DNA of 64,000 nt from Caballeronia sp. BR00000012568055 (GCF_029439455.1 NZ_JAQFVG010000296.1:49845-113844), one strand, 5' to 3'; counted from the stretch's first letter, positions 24,673 through 33,469 are shown. Notes: generated by a model from the letters alone, not told the origin. Translations and numbers: made by a program.

Positions 24673-26766
24673 ATGACTAGCTTTGCACAGGCGATTCGTA
24701 CATATCGGGGCGACGGCGGGTCGCGTGATCAGTTCTTTGCGAGCGTGGACGGCGCATTGGCGACCGAGCTCACGCCGGCCAAACAGCTCATGGAGATCCT
24801 CGACGCGGAGCATGCGTCGAAGCCTCTTCCGCCCGATATCTACGCAGCCATCCGCCGCCGCATCGAACATGTGGTGCGCGCCGAACCTGAAGCCGATCCC
24901 AGCACGGGCTTTGCCATCGTGCGCGATGAAACACGTCTGCAGACATCGCCTGGTTTTGCGCCGGTGCAGACGCCGCGCTCCGCTGCATCTCAGGCGATGG
25001 GCGCATCGGCGCCAGCGACTGAACGAGATCAGGTGAAAGGCGTCGGCGACACGCTGAATAATCGCTTCGTGCTGGAAGAGTGTCTCGGCATCGGCGGAAT
25101 GGGCACGGTTTATAAGGCGCTCGATCTGCGCAAGCTCGAAGCGTCGGACAGGCGGCCGTATGTCGCGATCAAGGTGCTGAATCTGCAGTTTCGCGGCAAT
25201 CCGAAATCGCTCATTGCGTTGCAGCGCGAGGCGCGCAAGGCGCAACAACTCGCGCATCGGAATATCGTCACGGTCTATGACTTCGACCGCGACGGTTCCA
25301 TCGTTTATCTGACGATGGAATATCTCTCCGGTCAGCCGCTTTCAAGAATGCTTCGGAACCCGAACTTCAAGGGTCTGCCGTTCAGCGAAGCGTGGCCTAT
25401 TTTCAAGGGCATGGCGAACGCGCTGGCGTATGCACACGAACGAGGCTTCGTGCATTGCGACTTCAAGCCGGCGAACGTGTTCGTCACGGACACGGCGGAA
25501 GTGAAGGTGATCGACTTCGGCATTGCGCGCGTGATTCAGCGGCCCGAAGAAGAAAGCGAAGCCACCGTGTTCGATCCCGGCAGTCTCGGCGCGCTGACGC
25601 CCGCGTATGCCAGCCCGGAAATGCTCGAACATCGCGAGCCCGATCCGCGTGACGATATCTATGCGCTCGGCTGCATCACGTATGAACTGTTGACCGGCAA
25701 GCATCCGTTCGATCGCGTGCCCGCATTGCAGGCGCGCAGCGCGAACATGAAGCCGCAGCGCCCCGAGCATCTCGGCAACAAGCAATGGAAGGCGCTGAAG
25801 GCCGCGCTTTCGTTCGAACGTGAAACGAGGACGCCGAGCGTTACGCAATTCGTCGAAGAAATCAGCGATGAGCCGACGACAGCGCGTGCGAAGAACAAGC
25901 AGGGCGGTGGGAAGAAATATGCGATTGGCGCGGGCGCGTTGCTCGCTGCGTTGATCGCGGGCGCGGGCTATTACTTTTACGATCAGCACGATCAGCAGAA
26001 AAACGAAGAAGCGCCTGCGCGTGTCGAACAAGCCTCGTCTGTCGCAGTCGCGGTCGCGCCCGTGATTCCCGCTGTGCCGACTCCCACGCCCACGCTGAAT
26101 ATGGCAGCGGTGACGCCAGTGCTGGCGAGCGTGCCGTGTTCCGCGCTGGTCGCATCCGTGCACGATCAAACCGTCGATGTGCAAGGCTTCGTCTCCGAAC
26201 AATATGGCATGGCGCGTTTGAAAGATGCGCTCTCGCGCGTGCCCGGCGTAAAAACGACGAACTTCGGCGTCACGCCCGTCGCGCAAGACAAGTGCGATCT
26301 GCTGAAAGTGTTCGCGCCGTATTGGACCGCGAATCGCGCGGCGGGGCATCCGGCGTCGCTGCATACGCGCAATAACCAGACGCATCTCACCGAAGGCGAT
26401 CCGCTTATCATCAACCTGATGACGCCCGCGTTCGATTCCTACGTCAACGTGGATTACTTCACGCTCGATGGCAGCGCCGTGCATCTGCTGCCGAACGCCC
26501 ACTCGCGCGATAACCAGGCGCCGCCGAACTACACCGCGACGCTCGGTTCGGGCGGCGACTGGATCGTAGGGAAGCCTTTCGGTTCGGAGATGATCGTGCT
26601 GACGGTTACGCCCGCACCGCTTTTCGATACCCCGCGCCCCGACAGTGAATCGAAGGCGGAGTATCTGCGCGCGCTGGACAAACGCCTGGCCGCGCTCGCA
26701 TCCAAATACGGACGTGAGCGCGTGGCCGTCGATATCTATCAGATCACGACGCAGGCCAAAAAGTAG
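24673..26766 (+). CDS. Membrane Ser/Thr protein kinase with DUF4384-like outer domain
   Basis: 697 residues. Residues 1-125 are a variable N-terminus; the kinase domain spans about 130-400, with glycine loop GIGGMGTVYKA (139-149), VAIK Lys167, catalytic loop HCDFKPAN with Asp263, DFG at 281-283 and an SPE motif in place of APE. Cys instead of Arg before Asp263 makes it a non-RD kinase. One membrane helix (about 416-436) precedes a periplasmic region; its last 150 residues (LTEGDPLIINLMTPAFDSYVN and DYFTLDGSAVHLLPN) fit the DUF4384 domain. It is divergent from the three leader-peptide genes, a possible functional partner, and its stop is 2 bases from that of the convergent phasin gene. Confidence 0.9.
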   Translation: MTSFAQAIRTYRGDGGSRDQFFASVDGALATELTPAKQLMEILDAEHASKPLPPDIYAAIRRRIEHVVRAEPEADPSTGFAIVRDETRLQTSPGFAPVQTPRSAASQAMGASAPATERDQVKGVGDTLNNRFVLEECLGIGGMGTVYKALDLRKLEASDRRPYVAIKVLNLQFRGNPKSLIALQREARKAQQLAHRNIVTVYDFDRDGSIVYLTMEYLSGQPLSRMLRNPNFKGLPFSEAWPIFKGMANALAYAHERGFVHCDFKPANVFVTDTAEVKVIDFGIARVIQRPEEESEATVFDPGSLGALTPAYASPEMLEHREPDPRDDIYALGCITYELLTGKHPFDRVPALQARSANMKPQRPEHLGNKQWKALKAALSFERETRTPSVTQFVEEISDEPTTARAKNKQGGGKKYAIGAGALLAALIAGAGYYFYDQHDQQKNEEAPARVEQASSVAVAVAPVIPAVPTPTPTLNMAAVTPVLASVPCSALVASVHDQTVDVQGFVSEQYGMARLKDALSRVPGVKTTNFGVTPVAQDKCDLLKVFAPYWTANRAAGHPASLHTRNNQTHLTEGDPLIINLMTPAFDSYVNVDYFTLDGSAVHLLPNAHSRDNQAPPNYTATLGSGGDWIVGKPFGSEMIVLTVTPAPLFDTPRPDSESKAEYLRALDKRLAALASKYGRERVAVDIYQITTQAKK

Positions 26767-26768
26767 CC

Positions 26769-27191
26769 TTAACCCTGCGGCTTATTCGCTGCGCCCTTCA
26801 ATTCGTTAAGCGCATCTTCCATACGCTTGCTGACGAGCGCATAGGCTTCGGCCTGCGTTTGCTGCGTTGTCCGTGCAATGTCCTGCATATCGGCGAGTGC
26901 GTTGTGCAGCGCGCGTTGCACGACTTCGTTCGCATTGAACGGCGGTTGAGTGGATGAGGTCGCGAATTGCTTCGCGATGGATTCGAGATCGCCCAGCGTG
27001 CGTCGCAGGATTTCGAGTTGCTTGTCGCGCAGTGCCTCCATGCCGCCGAACGCGACACGATTGGTGGCAGCAAGCGCTTCGACATCTTTGCGGCGCGATT
27101 CCATGATCGCCGCGACATCGAACCCCGGAAGCTGATACTGCTGAAACATGGCGGCAAACTGGCTGAATGGATCGCTGAAGTTTTGATTCAT
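26769..27191 (-). CDS. phaP: Phasin family protein
   Basis: 140 residues from the ATG at 27191 with the ribosome binding site gggagg; a longer frame exists but lacks such a site. The sequence is an amphipathic helical bundle, with FSDPFSQFAAMFQQYQLPGFD near the start and a long region of Ala/Gln/Glu/Lys heptads, which fits polyhydroxyalkanoate granule-associated phasins. Phasins coat granules and control their size. Upstream, at 27340-27353, is a perfect FNR box shared with the divergent small gene, so expression may respond to oxygen. Confidence 0.8.
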   Translation of the reverse strand: MNQNFSDPFSQFAAMFQQYQLPGFDVAAIMESRRKDVEALAATNRVAFGGMEALRDKQLEILRRTLGDLESIAKQFATSSTQPPFNANEVVQRALHNALADMQDIARTTQQTQAEAYALVSKRMEDALNELKGAANKPQG

Positions 27192-27339
27192 CTTGCCTCC
27201 CAGGTCCGTTTCGTTGAGCGCGGGCATCTATCGGATGTGTGTCGTGATGGCGCGCTGCCGCCGCGTCTGATGCGCGGCCCGGCACCCGATACTACCAATT
27301 TAAAAGCCTCAAATGGGGCAAGGGAAAACACCAGCGTGC

Positions 27340-27353
27340 TTGATGCACATCAA
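27340..27353. promoter_or_regulatory. Perfect FNR/ANR box
   Basis: The sequence TTGAT-GCAC-ATCAA matches the FNR consensus TTGAT-N4-ATCAA at all ten defined bases. It lies between the divergent phasin (start 27191) and small membrane protein (start 27437) genes. A class II position would put the + strand transcription start near 27388, where an AT-containing gacgatag sits at the expected -10. A Crp/Fnr-family regulator gene lies 1 kb away. Confidence 0.7.
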
Positions 27354-27436
27354 GCCGTGATGCGTTGCGCAAACGACGATAGAAACGTGGCGGCGCAATG
27401 ACGCCGTGACTGCGCGCAGGCAGTCGGGAGGGCATC

Positions 27437-27625
27437 ATGATTCACGGTGAAGGCCGCATTGTCATGGCGACGGCGGCGGTATTCACAACGCTGGGCGGTA
27501 TCTCGGCCGCGTTGCACGGGTTGCTGTTCGACAAAGTCGCCGTGACGAATTACGGCGTGCTGGCCGTGTTTATCGGCGCGGCGACTTTTGTCGTGTTGCT
27601 GACTCCGTTTCCGGGTGACGACTGA
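27437..27625 (+). CDS. Hypothetical small membrane protein
   Basis: 62 residues with the strong ribosome binding site gggaggg. Two hydrophobic segments (about residues 8-29 and 38-56) suggest a two-helix inner-membrane protein with a short charged end FPGDD. I do not recognise the family. The FNR box 84 bases upstream is well placed to activate it when oxygen is low. Confidence 0.65.
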   Translation: MIHGEGRIVMATAAVFTTLGGISAALHGLLFDKVAVTNYGVLAVFIGAATFVVLLTPFPGDD

Positions 27626-27631
27626 CGGAAC

Positions 27632-28018
27632 TTATAAAGTCCACGCGTCTTGCTCGCCCGCGAAGACGCTGTGCTCGGCCTGGATTTTGTCCCGGTCGAT
27701 GCATTGCACATGCCAGCGTCCCGCAGCTTCTGCGCCGACGCCGTCGTGCGTGTACCAGACCACGCGGCCTTCGAGACCTTCGTCCGGTCCGCCGGGCGCG
27801 TCCACGTCGAGGCGTTCGAGCACGCAGAAGGTCTGCTGTCCCTTCTGGCAGCAGATCGTGGTGCCGTTCGCATTAGTGCGCAATCCGCCCCAGTCCGGCA
27901 CATCGACCGATTGATGACCCTCGCGCGACCAGCGTCGGGTTTCCTTGTCGAGCCACAGGATGGCGTAGGCCGCGTCTCGTGCGCCTTCGAAGCCATCCAG
28001 CTTGACTGTGATACGCAT
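27632..28018 (-). CDS. Hypothetical protein, 128 residues
   Basis: The start at 28018 was chosen for its ribosome binding site ggagga; upstream frames lack one. The soluble protein opens MRITVKLDGFEGARDAAYAI and contains CCQKGQQTFCVLERLDVDAPG and VVWYTHDGVGAEAAGRWHVQC, with four cysteines that could bind metal or form disulphides; the predicted start shows no signal peptide. Unrecognised family. Its end is 6 bases from the end of the convergent small membrane protein gene. Confidence 0.6.
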   Translation of the reverse strand: MRITVKLDGFEGARDAAYAILWLDKETRRWSREGHQSVDVPDWGGLRTNANGTTICCQKGQQTFCVLERLDVDAPGGPDEGLEGRVVWYTHDGVGAEAAGRWHVQCIDRDKIQAEHSVFAGEQDAWTL

Positions 28019-28388
28019 GACTTCCTCCAATGACATCGATTTCGGTTTTCGGTATTCGTGCGCTATTTCGTTTGCTGCCAGCATCACATTCGAACGTCGA
28101 TGACACGATGAGTTCGATCGTCTTGTGCTGCGCTGCAACGTTACGCACGATTTGAACAGTAAGCAAATGCAATGCCGATCGTCAGCAGTTCCAAGTGCTT
28201 TTCGTGCTAGTCACGACGTGCGCTGTTCAATTCGAGTCTAGCGCCGCTGTCTGACGATTCTGCGACAATTCGCGGTGGCACATCGTCGCAACGTTACGTG
28301 GCACGTTCGCGCTGTGTTCGTGCACGCGTGCACCATACGGATTTCATCGGCGCATGAACGTGAAAGCGTTCGTTGCATCGCACAACGA
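28019..28388. other. Intergenic stretch between the 128-residue protein and the Crp/Fnr gene
   Basis: About 370 bases. Open frames here run into neighbours or lack ribosome binding sites. A TGGCAC sequence near 28275 resembles half of a sigma-54 promoter, but its -12 element is poor. No FNR box or strong hairpin was found. Confidence 0.45.
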
Positions 28389-29090
28389 TCAATGCAACGC
28401 CAGCTTCGCCCGATCGACGATACGCACCTGCCTGCCGTTCAGCTCGATCGTCCCTTCACGATGCAGCTTCGACAGCATGCGGCCCACGGTTTCGAGTTCG
28501 AGTCCGAGATAGCTGCCGATATCGGCGCGCGTCATCGGCAGGACCAGTTCTTCACTGGGCGTTTCGTGGGTATCGACTCGCTCGGACAAGTCGAGCAAAA
28601 ACGCGGCGACGCGTTCGCGTGCGGGCATGGTTCCAAGCATCAGCGCCAACCGCGATGCACGCACGATTTCCGCACTCATGATGGCCAGCAATTCATGCTG
28701 CATTGCGGCGTATTCGCGGCACAGCGGTTCGAGTATGCCGACCGGCATGATGCGGACCACGCTCGCTTCGAGCGCGACGGCATCGCTTTCGTGATGACCG
28801 GTGCACACGCTATCGAGACCGAGCGTTTCATCGGGAAGATGGAAGCTCGTGACTTGCAGATGCGGCGGGCTGTCGTCGTCGGAACCGGGATAGGTCGTGA
28901 TCGATTTGAAGCAGCCTGATTGCACGGTATAGAGGCTGCGCATCGGCTCGCCGGTGCTGAATAGCGCATCGCCGCGGCCGACGGTGCGCGTGGGGAAGGG
29001 GATCGCGTCGGTATCGGAAAAATGGACGTGCAGTGCGTGCGCCTGACGCAAGCGAACGTTCGGCACATCAGGATTCGTTGCGGTATCCAT
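28389..29090 (-). CDS. Crp/Fnr family transcriptional regulator
   Basis: 233 residues with the ribosome binding site aggagga. A cyclic-nucleotide-binding-type beta barrel (about 30-140, with GDALFSTGEPMRSLYTVQSGCFKS) joins a Crp-type helix-turn-helix (about 165-225) with MTRADIGSYLGLELETVGRMLSKL. The recognition helix ETVGRMLSKL carries the E-x-x-x-R arrangement used by FNR to read TTGAT. The N-terminal cysteine cluster of classic FNR is not evident; the three cysteines are scattered. It may thus bind FNR boxes such as 27340-27353 without itself being an iron-sulphur sensor of the usual type. Confidence 0.9.
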   Translation of the reverse strand: MDTATNPDVPNVRLRQAHALHVHFSDTDAIPFPTRTVGRGDALFSTGEPMRSLYTVQSGCFKSITTYPGSDDDSPPHLQVTSFHLPDETLGLDSVCTGHHESDAVALEASVVRIMPVGILEPLCREYAAMQHELLAIMSAEIVRASRLALMLGTMPARERVAAFLLDLSERVDTHETPSEELVLPMTRADIGSYLGLELETVGRMLSKLHREGTIELNGRQVRIVDRAKLALH

Positions 29091-29184
29091 GGCCGTTTCC
29101 TCCTACGGTCAGTATGGTTCACGGATGCCGGAAAAACAAAATCTCACTTGATGCGCCGAGTTTCTACACGAACGAACGTGCTCT

Positions 29185-30516
29185 TCATCCGGCGTTTTTT
29201 TGATCCAAGGGCAACACGATGCACGCTTCCGCGCCGCCGCCGTCACGCGATCGCAAGCTTAACGTGCCGCCATGCAGCCGCGCGATGCGCTCGACAATCG
29301 CGAGCCCGAGTCCGGTGCCCTTGGGCTGACCTTCGCCGCCGCCGCGTTTGAACGGTTGCTTGAGCGCTTCCGGATCTTGCCCGCGCAGACCCTTGCCGCG
29401 ATCCGCAATGACCACGCATGCGGTCTGCGCGCGTTCATCGGTCCATGTCTGCACTTCCAGTCCGACCACGCCATACAGCGCCGCGTTCTGCATCAGATTC
29501 ATCAGCATGCGCATCATGCTGATCGGACGAAAAGGGAAGGGTGCGATATCGCCGAGCTTCAGTTCGAACTCGTGTCCGAGACCGGCGAAATCCGCCGCGA
29601 GATTCGCGATCAACGCGTTGAGATCACCGGTCACGGGCGTTTCCTTCGCGCCGCTGCCCGCGTAGTCCATGAACTGCTGAAGGATTGTGTCGATGGTGTC
29701 CAGATAGCCTTCCGCCGATGCCGCGAACGAAGCGTCCGTCTTCGGCACGGAGGACATGGCCATCGCCAGGCGCAGCTTGGTCATCGGCGTGCGGATGTCG
29801 TGCGAGATGCCGGCGAGCATCAGCGCGCGCGTGGCGTCCGCTTCGCGCAACGCGGCGGTCATGCGATTGAACGCGACGCTGACTTGTGAGATTTCAGTGG
29901 GACCATCGACCGGTAAGACGCCGGGATCGCCGCCTGCGGAGAGTTGTCGTGCGGCCGTCGCCAGATGTTCGAGCGGACGATTCAGATGTCGTTGAATCAC
30001 ATAAGCCGCTGCAACGGCGAGCGCCGCGAGCGCGACGGAAAGCAGCAAGGTGGTCACGATGCCATCGTCATGTGCGGCTTCGGGCAAGGGCAAGGCAATC
30101 CAGCGCGGCTCGCCCGCAAGATGCGCGCGAATCCACAGGCGCTGCATGCCATCGCCAATTTGCCAGCGCACCAGCATGTCAGCAGGCAGATCGCGCCGCA
30201 GGTTCTCCATAAACGTTTCGCGCTGATACGTACGATAAAAACGCAGCGCCGATTCGGGCGCGGCGATGCGCGCATCGGCGGGCAAGTCGTTACGTACTTC
30301 GAGATGTTCGGTGATGAGCCGCGCGTTGTCCGGCGGCGTCGCGCGCATCACGCGATCCAGCGTGACAACGTAGCTCGCAAACGTCGCCGCCGCCCGCTCG
30401 ATACGCGGCGTCTGCACGAAATGCAGAAGCACGGACAGCGCGCCAATCTGGCTGATTGCGACCAGCGCGACAAGCAGCAGAATGTTGCGTGCAAAGAGCG
30501 AACGCGGCGCAATCAA
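29185..30516 (-). CDS. EnvZ-like sensor histidine kinase
   Basis: 443 residues from a TTG directly next to the stop of the response regulator gene. Two membrane helices (about 11-33 and 152-175) flank a periplasmic loop of about 120 residues, followed by HAMP (about 176-230), the phosphoacceptor HisKA segment GISHDIRTPMTKLRL with His239, and an ATP-binding domain with N-box LMNLMQNAALYG, DRGKGL and GTGLGLAIV. The order and the DIRTPMTKLRL box fit EnvZ. It likely senses an envelope signal and phosphorylates the regulator at 30517-31230. Confidence 0.9.
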   Translation of the reverse strand: MIAPRSLFARNILLLVALVAISQIGALSVLLHFVQTPRIERAAATFASYVVTLDRVMRATPPDNARLITEHLEVRNDLPADARIAAPESALRFYRTYQRETFMENLRRDLPADMLVRWQIGDGMQRLWIRAHLAGEPRWIALPLPEAAHDDGIVTTLLLSVALAALAVAAAYVIQRHLNRPLEHLATAARQLSAGGDPGVLPVDGPTEISQVSVAFNRMTAALREADATRALMLAGISHDIRTPMTKLRLAMAMSSVPKTDASFAASAEGYLDTIDTILQQFMDYAGSGAKETPVTGDLNALIANLAADFAGLGHEFELKLGDIAPFPFRPISMMRMLMNLMQNAALYGVVGLEVQTWTDERAQTACVVIADRGKGLRGQDPEALKQPFKRGGGEGQPKGTGLGLAIVERIARLHGGTLSLRSRDGGGAEACIVLPLDQKNAG

Positions 30517-31230
30517 TCAGGACTCCACTTCAGCGATCAGCATGTAGCCCACGCCCCACACGGTCTTGATGTAACGCGGTTTGGCCGGATCTTCCTCGAT
30601 CAACTGACGCAGCCTCAACACCTGCACATCGATACTGCGATCGAGCGCATCGTGATCGCGGCCGCGCGTGCGCGCGATCAGATTGTCGCGGCTCACCGCC
30701 CGGTTCGGCGATGCACCCAGCGCGCCCAGCAATTGCAACTGCGCGGAGTGCATCTCGAACGGCGCGCCCGCGCGCGTGAGCGTCTGCTTGCCGAGATCGA
30801 AGCGGAACTCGCCGAAGCGAATGATCTGCGAGTTGAGCGTGGGATCGCCTGCTGCGATTTTCTGGCGGCGCAACAAGGCGCGCACGCGTGCGACCAACTC
30901 TTGCGGAAGAAATGGCTTGGCAAGGTAATCGTCCGCGCCGGTTTCCAGTCCGATGACTTTATCGACGGGATCGCCTTTCGCGGTGAGCATCAGAATGGGC
31001 AGCGTCTGCCCTTCGGCGCGCAGACGCTTGCAGACGGAGAGGCCGTCTTCCGGCTCCATCATCCAGTCGAGCACGAGCAGATCGTACGGCTCGCGCTGCA
31101 AATAGCGATCGAGCCGCTTGCCGTTTTCCACGACGCGCACTTCGAATCCCTGCGACGTCAGAAAACGCTGAAGCATGTTGCGCAGTTCGGCTTCATCGTC
31201 GAGCACGATGATCTTCGGCAGGGCGTCCAT
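30517..31230 (-). CDS. OmpR-type response regulator
   Basis: 237 residues from the ATG at 31230. A receiver domain with acidic pocket DDE (11-13), phosphoacceptor Asp55 in LLVLDWMM and Lys in DDYLAKPF is followed by a winged-helix effector domain ending in YIKTVWGVGYML. The strong similarity in layout to OmpR and the following EnvZ-like kinase make this a two-component operon. Porin or envelope genes are possible targets; none are nearby. Confidence 0.9.
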   Translation of the reverse strand: MDALPKIIVLDDEAELRNMLQRFLTSQGFEVRVVENGKRLDRYLQREPYDLLVLDWMMEPEDGLSVCKRLRAEGQTLPILMLTAKGDPVDKVIGLETGADDYLAKPFLPQELVARVRALLRRQKIAAGDPTLNSQIIRFGEFRFDLGKQTLTRAGAPFEMHSAQLQLLGALGASPNRAVSRDNLIARTRGRDHDALDRSIDVQVLRLRQLIEEDPAKPRYIKTVWGVGYMLIAEVES

Positions 31231-31241
31231 GCGCGCTCCGT

Positions 31242-31553
31242 TCAATGTTGCGCAGCGTGTTCGCGCAGGAAAGTCTGAATCTGCGGCAGCGTCACGTAGC
31301 CGTTCTTTTGCGTGTCGATTTCGTCGAAGTGCTTGGCGACCATCGGCATACCCGTCGATGCCTGATCGCGTGTGAGCTTGCCGTCGTGCGTGGTGTTGGC
31401 GCTGGCGAAACGCGTCGGCAAACGCTGCATGGCTTGTTCGATGCGCGGGCTTGCGCCCATCGGCTGCGTCGCCGTTTGCGCCTGCGCAAAAGCAGGCAGG
31501 GCGCACGCAGCGCAAACCGCGAGCGAAACGAACGTGGCCGCAATGCTTCGCAT
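31242..31553 (-). CDS. Exported EF-hand-like small protein
   Basis: 103 residues from the ATG at 31553, with the ribosome binding site gaggaga. A signal peptide of about 24 residues (MRSIAATFVSLAVCAACALP, then AFA) precedes two EF-hand-like loops, TTHDGKLTRDQA and DTQKNGYVTLPQI. The first lacks Asp at position 1, so its calcium binding may be weak. It starts the same-strand series with the OmpR-EnvZ genes (12 bases before the regulator) and may be co-transcribed. Function unknown; a periplasmic calcium-binding role is inferred. Confidence 0.75.
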   Translation of the reverse strand: MRSIAATFVSLAVCAACALPAFAQAQTATQPMGASPRIEQAMQRLPTRFASANTTHDGKLTRDQASTGMPMVAKHFDEIDTQKNGYVTLPQIQTFLREHAAQH

Positions 31554-31782
31554 GATTTTTCTCCTCGATTTCAACGATGACGCCATTCTATTGAGCCGCG
31601 TCGCGAATGCAATTTCAGGAATGCTGCAAATCATGTCGGCGTATGTCAGCGCTTGTCGGCGGCGAGCGTGCCGACATCGGATGAAATATCTTTGCGCTCA
31701 CGTTCCGCGCGATGGATCGCTATCGTTCTGCTGGCCGGCGCAACCCATGCGCTGCTGACTTTCGAAGCCCGAGGATATCGCC

Positions 31783-32049
31783 ATGAATGTTCGTATGCTT
31801 AGCCTTTTTGCTGTCGCCACCATCGGTCTGACCTGCGCGGAAGGCGCGGTCGCGGGGACCTCCGTGACCGTGTCATATGTCGCGCCCGCCGTGGTCTATG
31901 CGCCGCCGCCGCGCACCGTGTACTACTACGCGCCGCCGCCTCCGCCTTACTACGCGGTGCCGGCGCGCACCGTGGTGGTTGCGCCCGTGCCGGTGTATGC
32001 GCCGCCGGTGCGCGTCCGATACGGCGTTCCGGTGGTGATCGTGCACTGA
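31783..32049 (+). CDS. Exported Pro/Tyr/Val-rich small protein
   Basis: 88 residues with a signal peptide (MNVRMLSLFAVATIGLTCAE, then GAVAG). The mature part consists almost only of Pro, Tyr, Val and Ala in imperfect repeats: APPPRTVYYYAPPPPPYYAVPARTV is followed by VVAPVPVYAPPV and VRYGVPVVIVH. Similar small periplasmic repeat proteins occur in Burkholderiaceae but have no known role; envelope or metal stress has been suggested only by composition. Nothing else in the region explains it. Confidence 0.65.
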   Translation: MNVRMLSLFAVATIGLTCAEGAVAGTSVTVSYVAPAVVYAPPPRTVYYYAPPPPPYYAVPARTVVVAPVPVYAPPVRVRYGVPVVIVH

Positions 32050-32188
32050 GAATAGTGCATTTCCGCGCGGGCGAATGCGTCGCGCCGTACGCTTCGCCTG
32101 CGCCGCTCCTATACTGAAAGCGCCGCGCAATGTGGCGCGCGGTTACGCTTCATCGCGTTCATTCACGTTCCATCAGGAGGATCGTGCC

Positions 32189-32470
32189 ATGCTATTCATC
32201 GTCAACTGGACCGCATTGCCGAGCGTCAATCGCTCGGCGGCCGAACGCTTTCTGCAGACCGGCGGCGCACCGCCCGAGGGCATCAAAATGATCGGGCGAT
32301 GGCACGGTATCGGTTCGATACGCGGCTTCGCGGTCTGCGAGACCGACGACATCGAAGCGATGGCGCGCTGGGCGCACGAATGGGCCGATATCTTTTCGAT
32401 GGACGTCCTGCCCGCCGTCACCGATGAGCAGGCCGGGAAAATGCTGATGGAATTCGCGCAGCGGCAATAA
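32189..32470 (+). CDS. DUF3303-type small protein
   Basis: 93 residues from the ATG at 32189, with the ribosome binding site caggagg. The sequence MLFIVNWTALPSVNRSAAER, then GRWHGIGSIRGFAVCETDDIEAMARWAHEWADI and a final DEQAG segment, matches the DUF3303 (ferredoxin-like alpha/beta) family, a dimeric fold of unknown function. It stands alone between the Pro/Tyr-rich protein and the BKACE gene. Confidence 0.75.
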   Translation: MLFIVNWTALPSVNRSAAERFLQTGGAPPEGIKMIGRWHGIGSIRGFAVCETDDIEAMARWAHEWADIFSMDVLPAVTDEQAGKMLMEFAQRQ

Positions 32471-32632
32471 AAGACCGATGGTTCGTAAGAAGGGCTGCGT
32501 TAGGGTTTCGGTGGATTGCTCCGAACGGTTCAATCGATCAACATAACAAACGTACTAGTTAGTTAAAATATTCACGGACGCCCGGTCGCAGCACAACATT
32601 CCCCACGACACCGGCACCGAAGGAGCGACAGC

Positions 32633-33469
32633 GTGACACAAGCCAACACCACTCAGCCCTGCATCATTTCGGTGGCCATTACCGGTTCGGTGCCGAAGAA
32701 GAAAGACAATCCGGCCGTGCCGATCACCATTGCCGAGCAGATCGAAAGCACGCATGAAGCCTACGACGCCGGCGCGACGCTGGTTCATCTGCATGTGCGC
32801 GACGAGGACGAGCGTTCGAGTTCGGACCGGCATCGGTTCGCGGAATTGCAGGAAGGCATCCGCAAACATTGCCCGGACATCATCATCCAGTTTTCGACGG
32901 GCGGGCGCGGACGATCATTCGAACAACGCGGCGCGATGCACGATCTGAAACCCGACATGGCATCGCTTGCGACCGGCTCGGTGAATTTTCCGACTATCGT
33001 GTATGAGAACCCGCCGGACTTCGTGCGCTCGCTCGCGCAGACCATGCTAGATCACAATGTCAAACCCGAAATCGAAATCTTCGATCTGGCCATGCTCTAT
33101 AGCACCGTTGATCTCGTGAATCAGGGATTGCTCAAGAGTCCTGTTCATGTTCAGTTCGTGCTCGGTGTGAAGAATGCGCTGCCGGCGCGCCGCGAGATTC
33201 TGGATTTCGAGGTCGAGCAGCTGAACAAGCTGCTGCCGGACGCGACGTGGACGGCGGCGGGTATCGGGAGGCATCAGTTGGAAGTGAATCACTGGACGCT
33301 TGAGTTGGGCGGACATTGCCGCACGGGGCTGGAAGATAACGTTCGGTGGGACAAGGACACGCTGGCGAAGAGCAATGCGCAGTTGGTGAGCCGCGTGGCT
33401 TCGCTGTGCGCGGAGTATGGGCGACCGGTGGCCAGTGCGAAGGAGGCGCGGGCTTTGTTGGCGCTTTGA
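32633..33469 (+). CDS. BKACE family beta-keto acid cleavage enzyme
   Basis: 278 residues from a GTG with aaggag ahead. The TIM barrel has the zinc-binding His pair in LVHLHVRDEDERSSSD near the start and QFSTGGRGRSFEQRG, characteristic of BKACE enzymes (DUF849), which join a beta-keto acid with acetyl-CoA to form acetoacetate and a new CoA ester; 3-keto-5-aminohexanoate cleavage is the best known reaction. No lysine-fermentation genes lie nearby, so the substrate is probably another beta-keto acid. The gene has its own terminator at 33501-33538. Confidence 0.85.
   Translation: MTQANTTQPCIISVAITGSVPKKKDNPAVPITIAEQIESTHEAYDAGATLVHLHVRDEDERSSSDRHRFAELQEGIRKHCPDIIIQFSTGGRGRSFEQRGAMHDLKPDMASLATGSVNFPTIVYENPPDFVRSLAQTMLDHNVKPEIEIFDLAMLYSTVDLVNQGLLKSPVHVQFVLGVKNALPARREILDFEVEQLNKLLPDATWTAAGIGRHQLEVNHWTLELGGHCRTGLEDNVRWDKDTLAKSNAQLVSRVASLCAEYGRPVASAKEARALLAL

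Noticed and set aside
28275..28300. Sigma-54 promoter (TGGCAC element)
   Set aside because: The -12 part does not match TTGC at the right spacing, and no sigma-54 activator is nearby.
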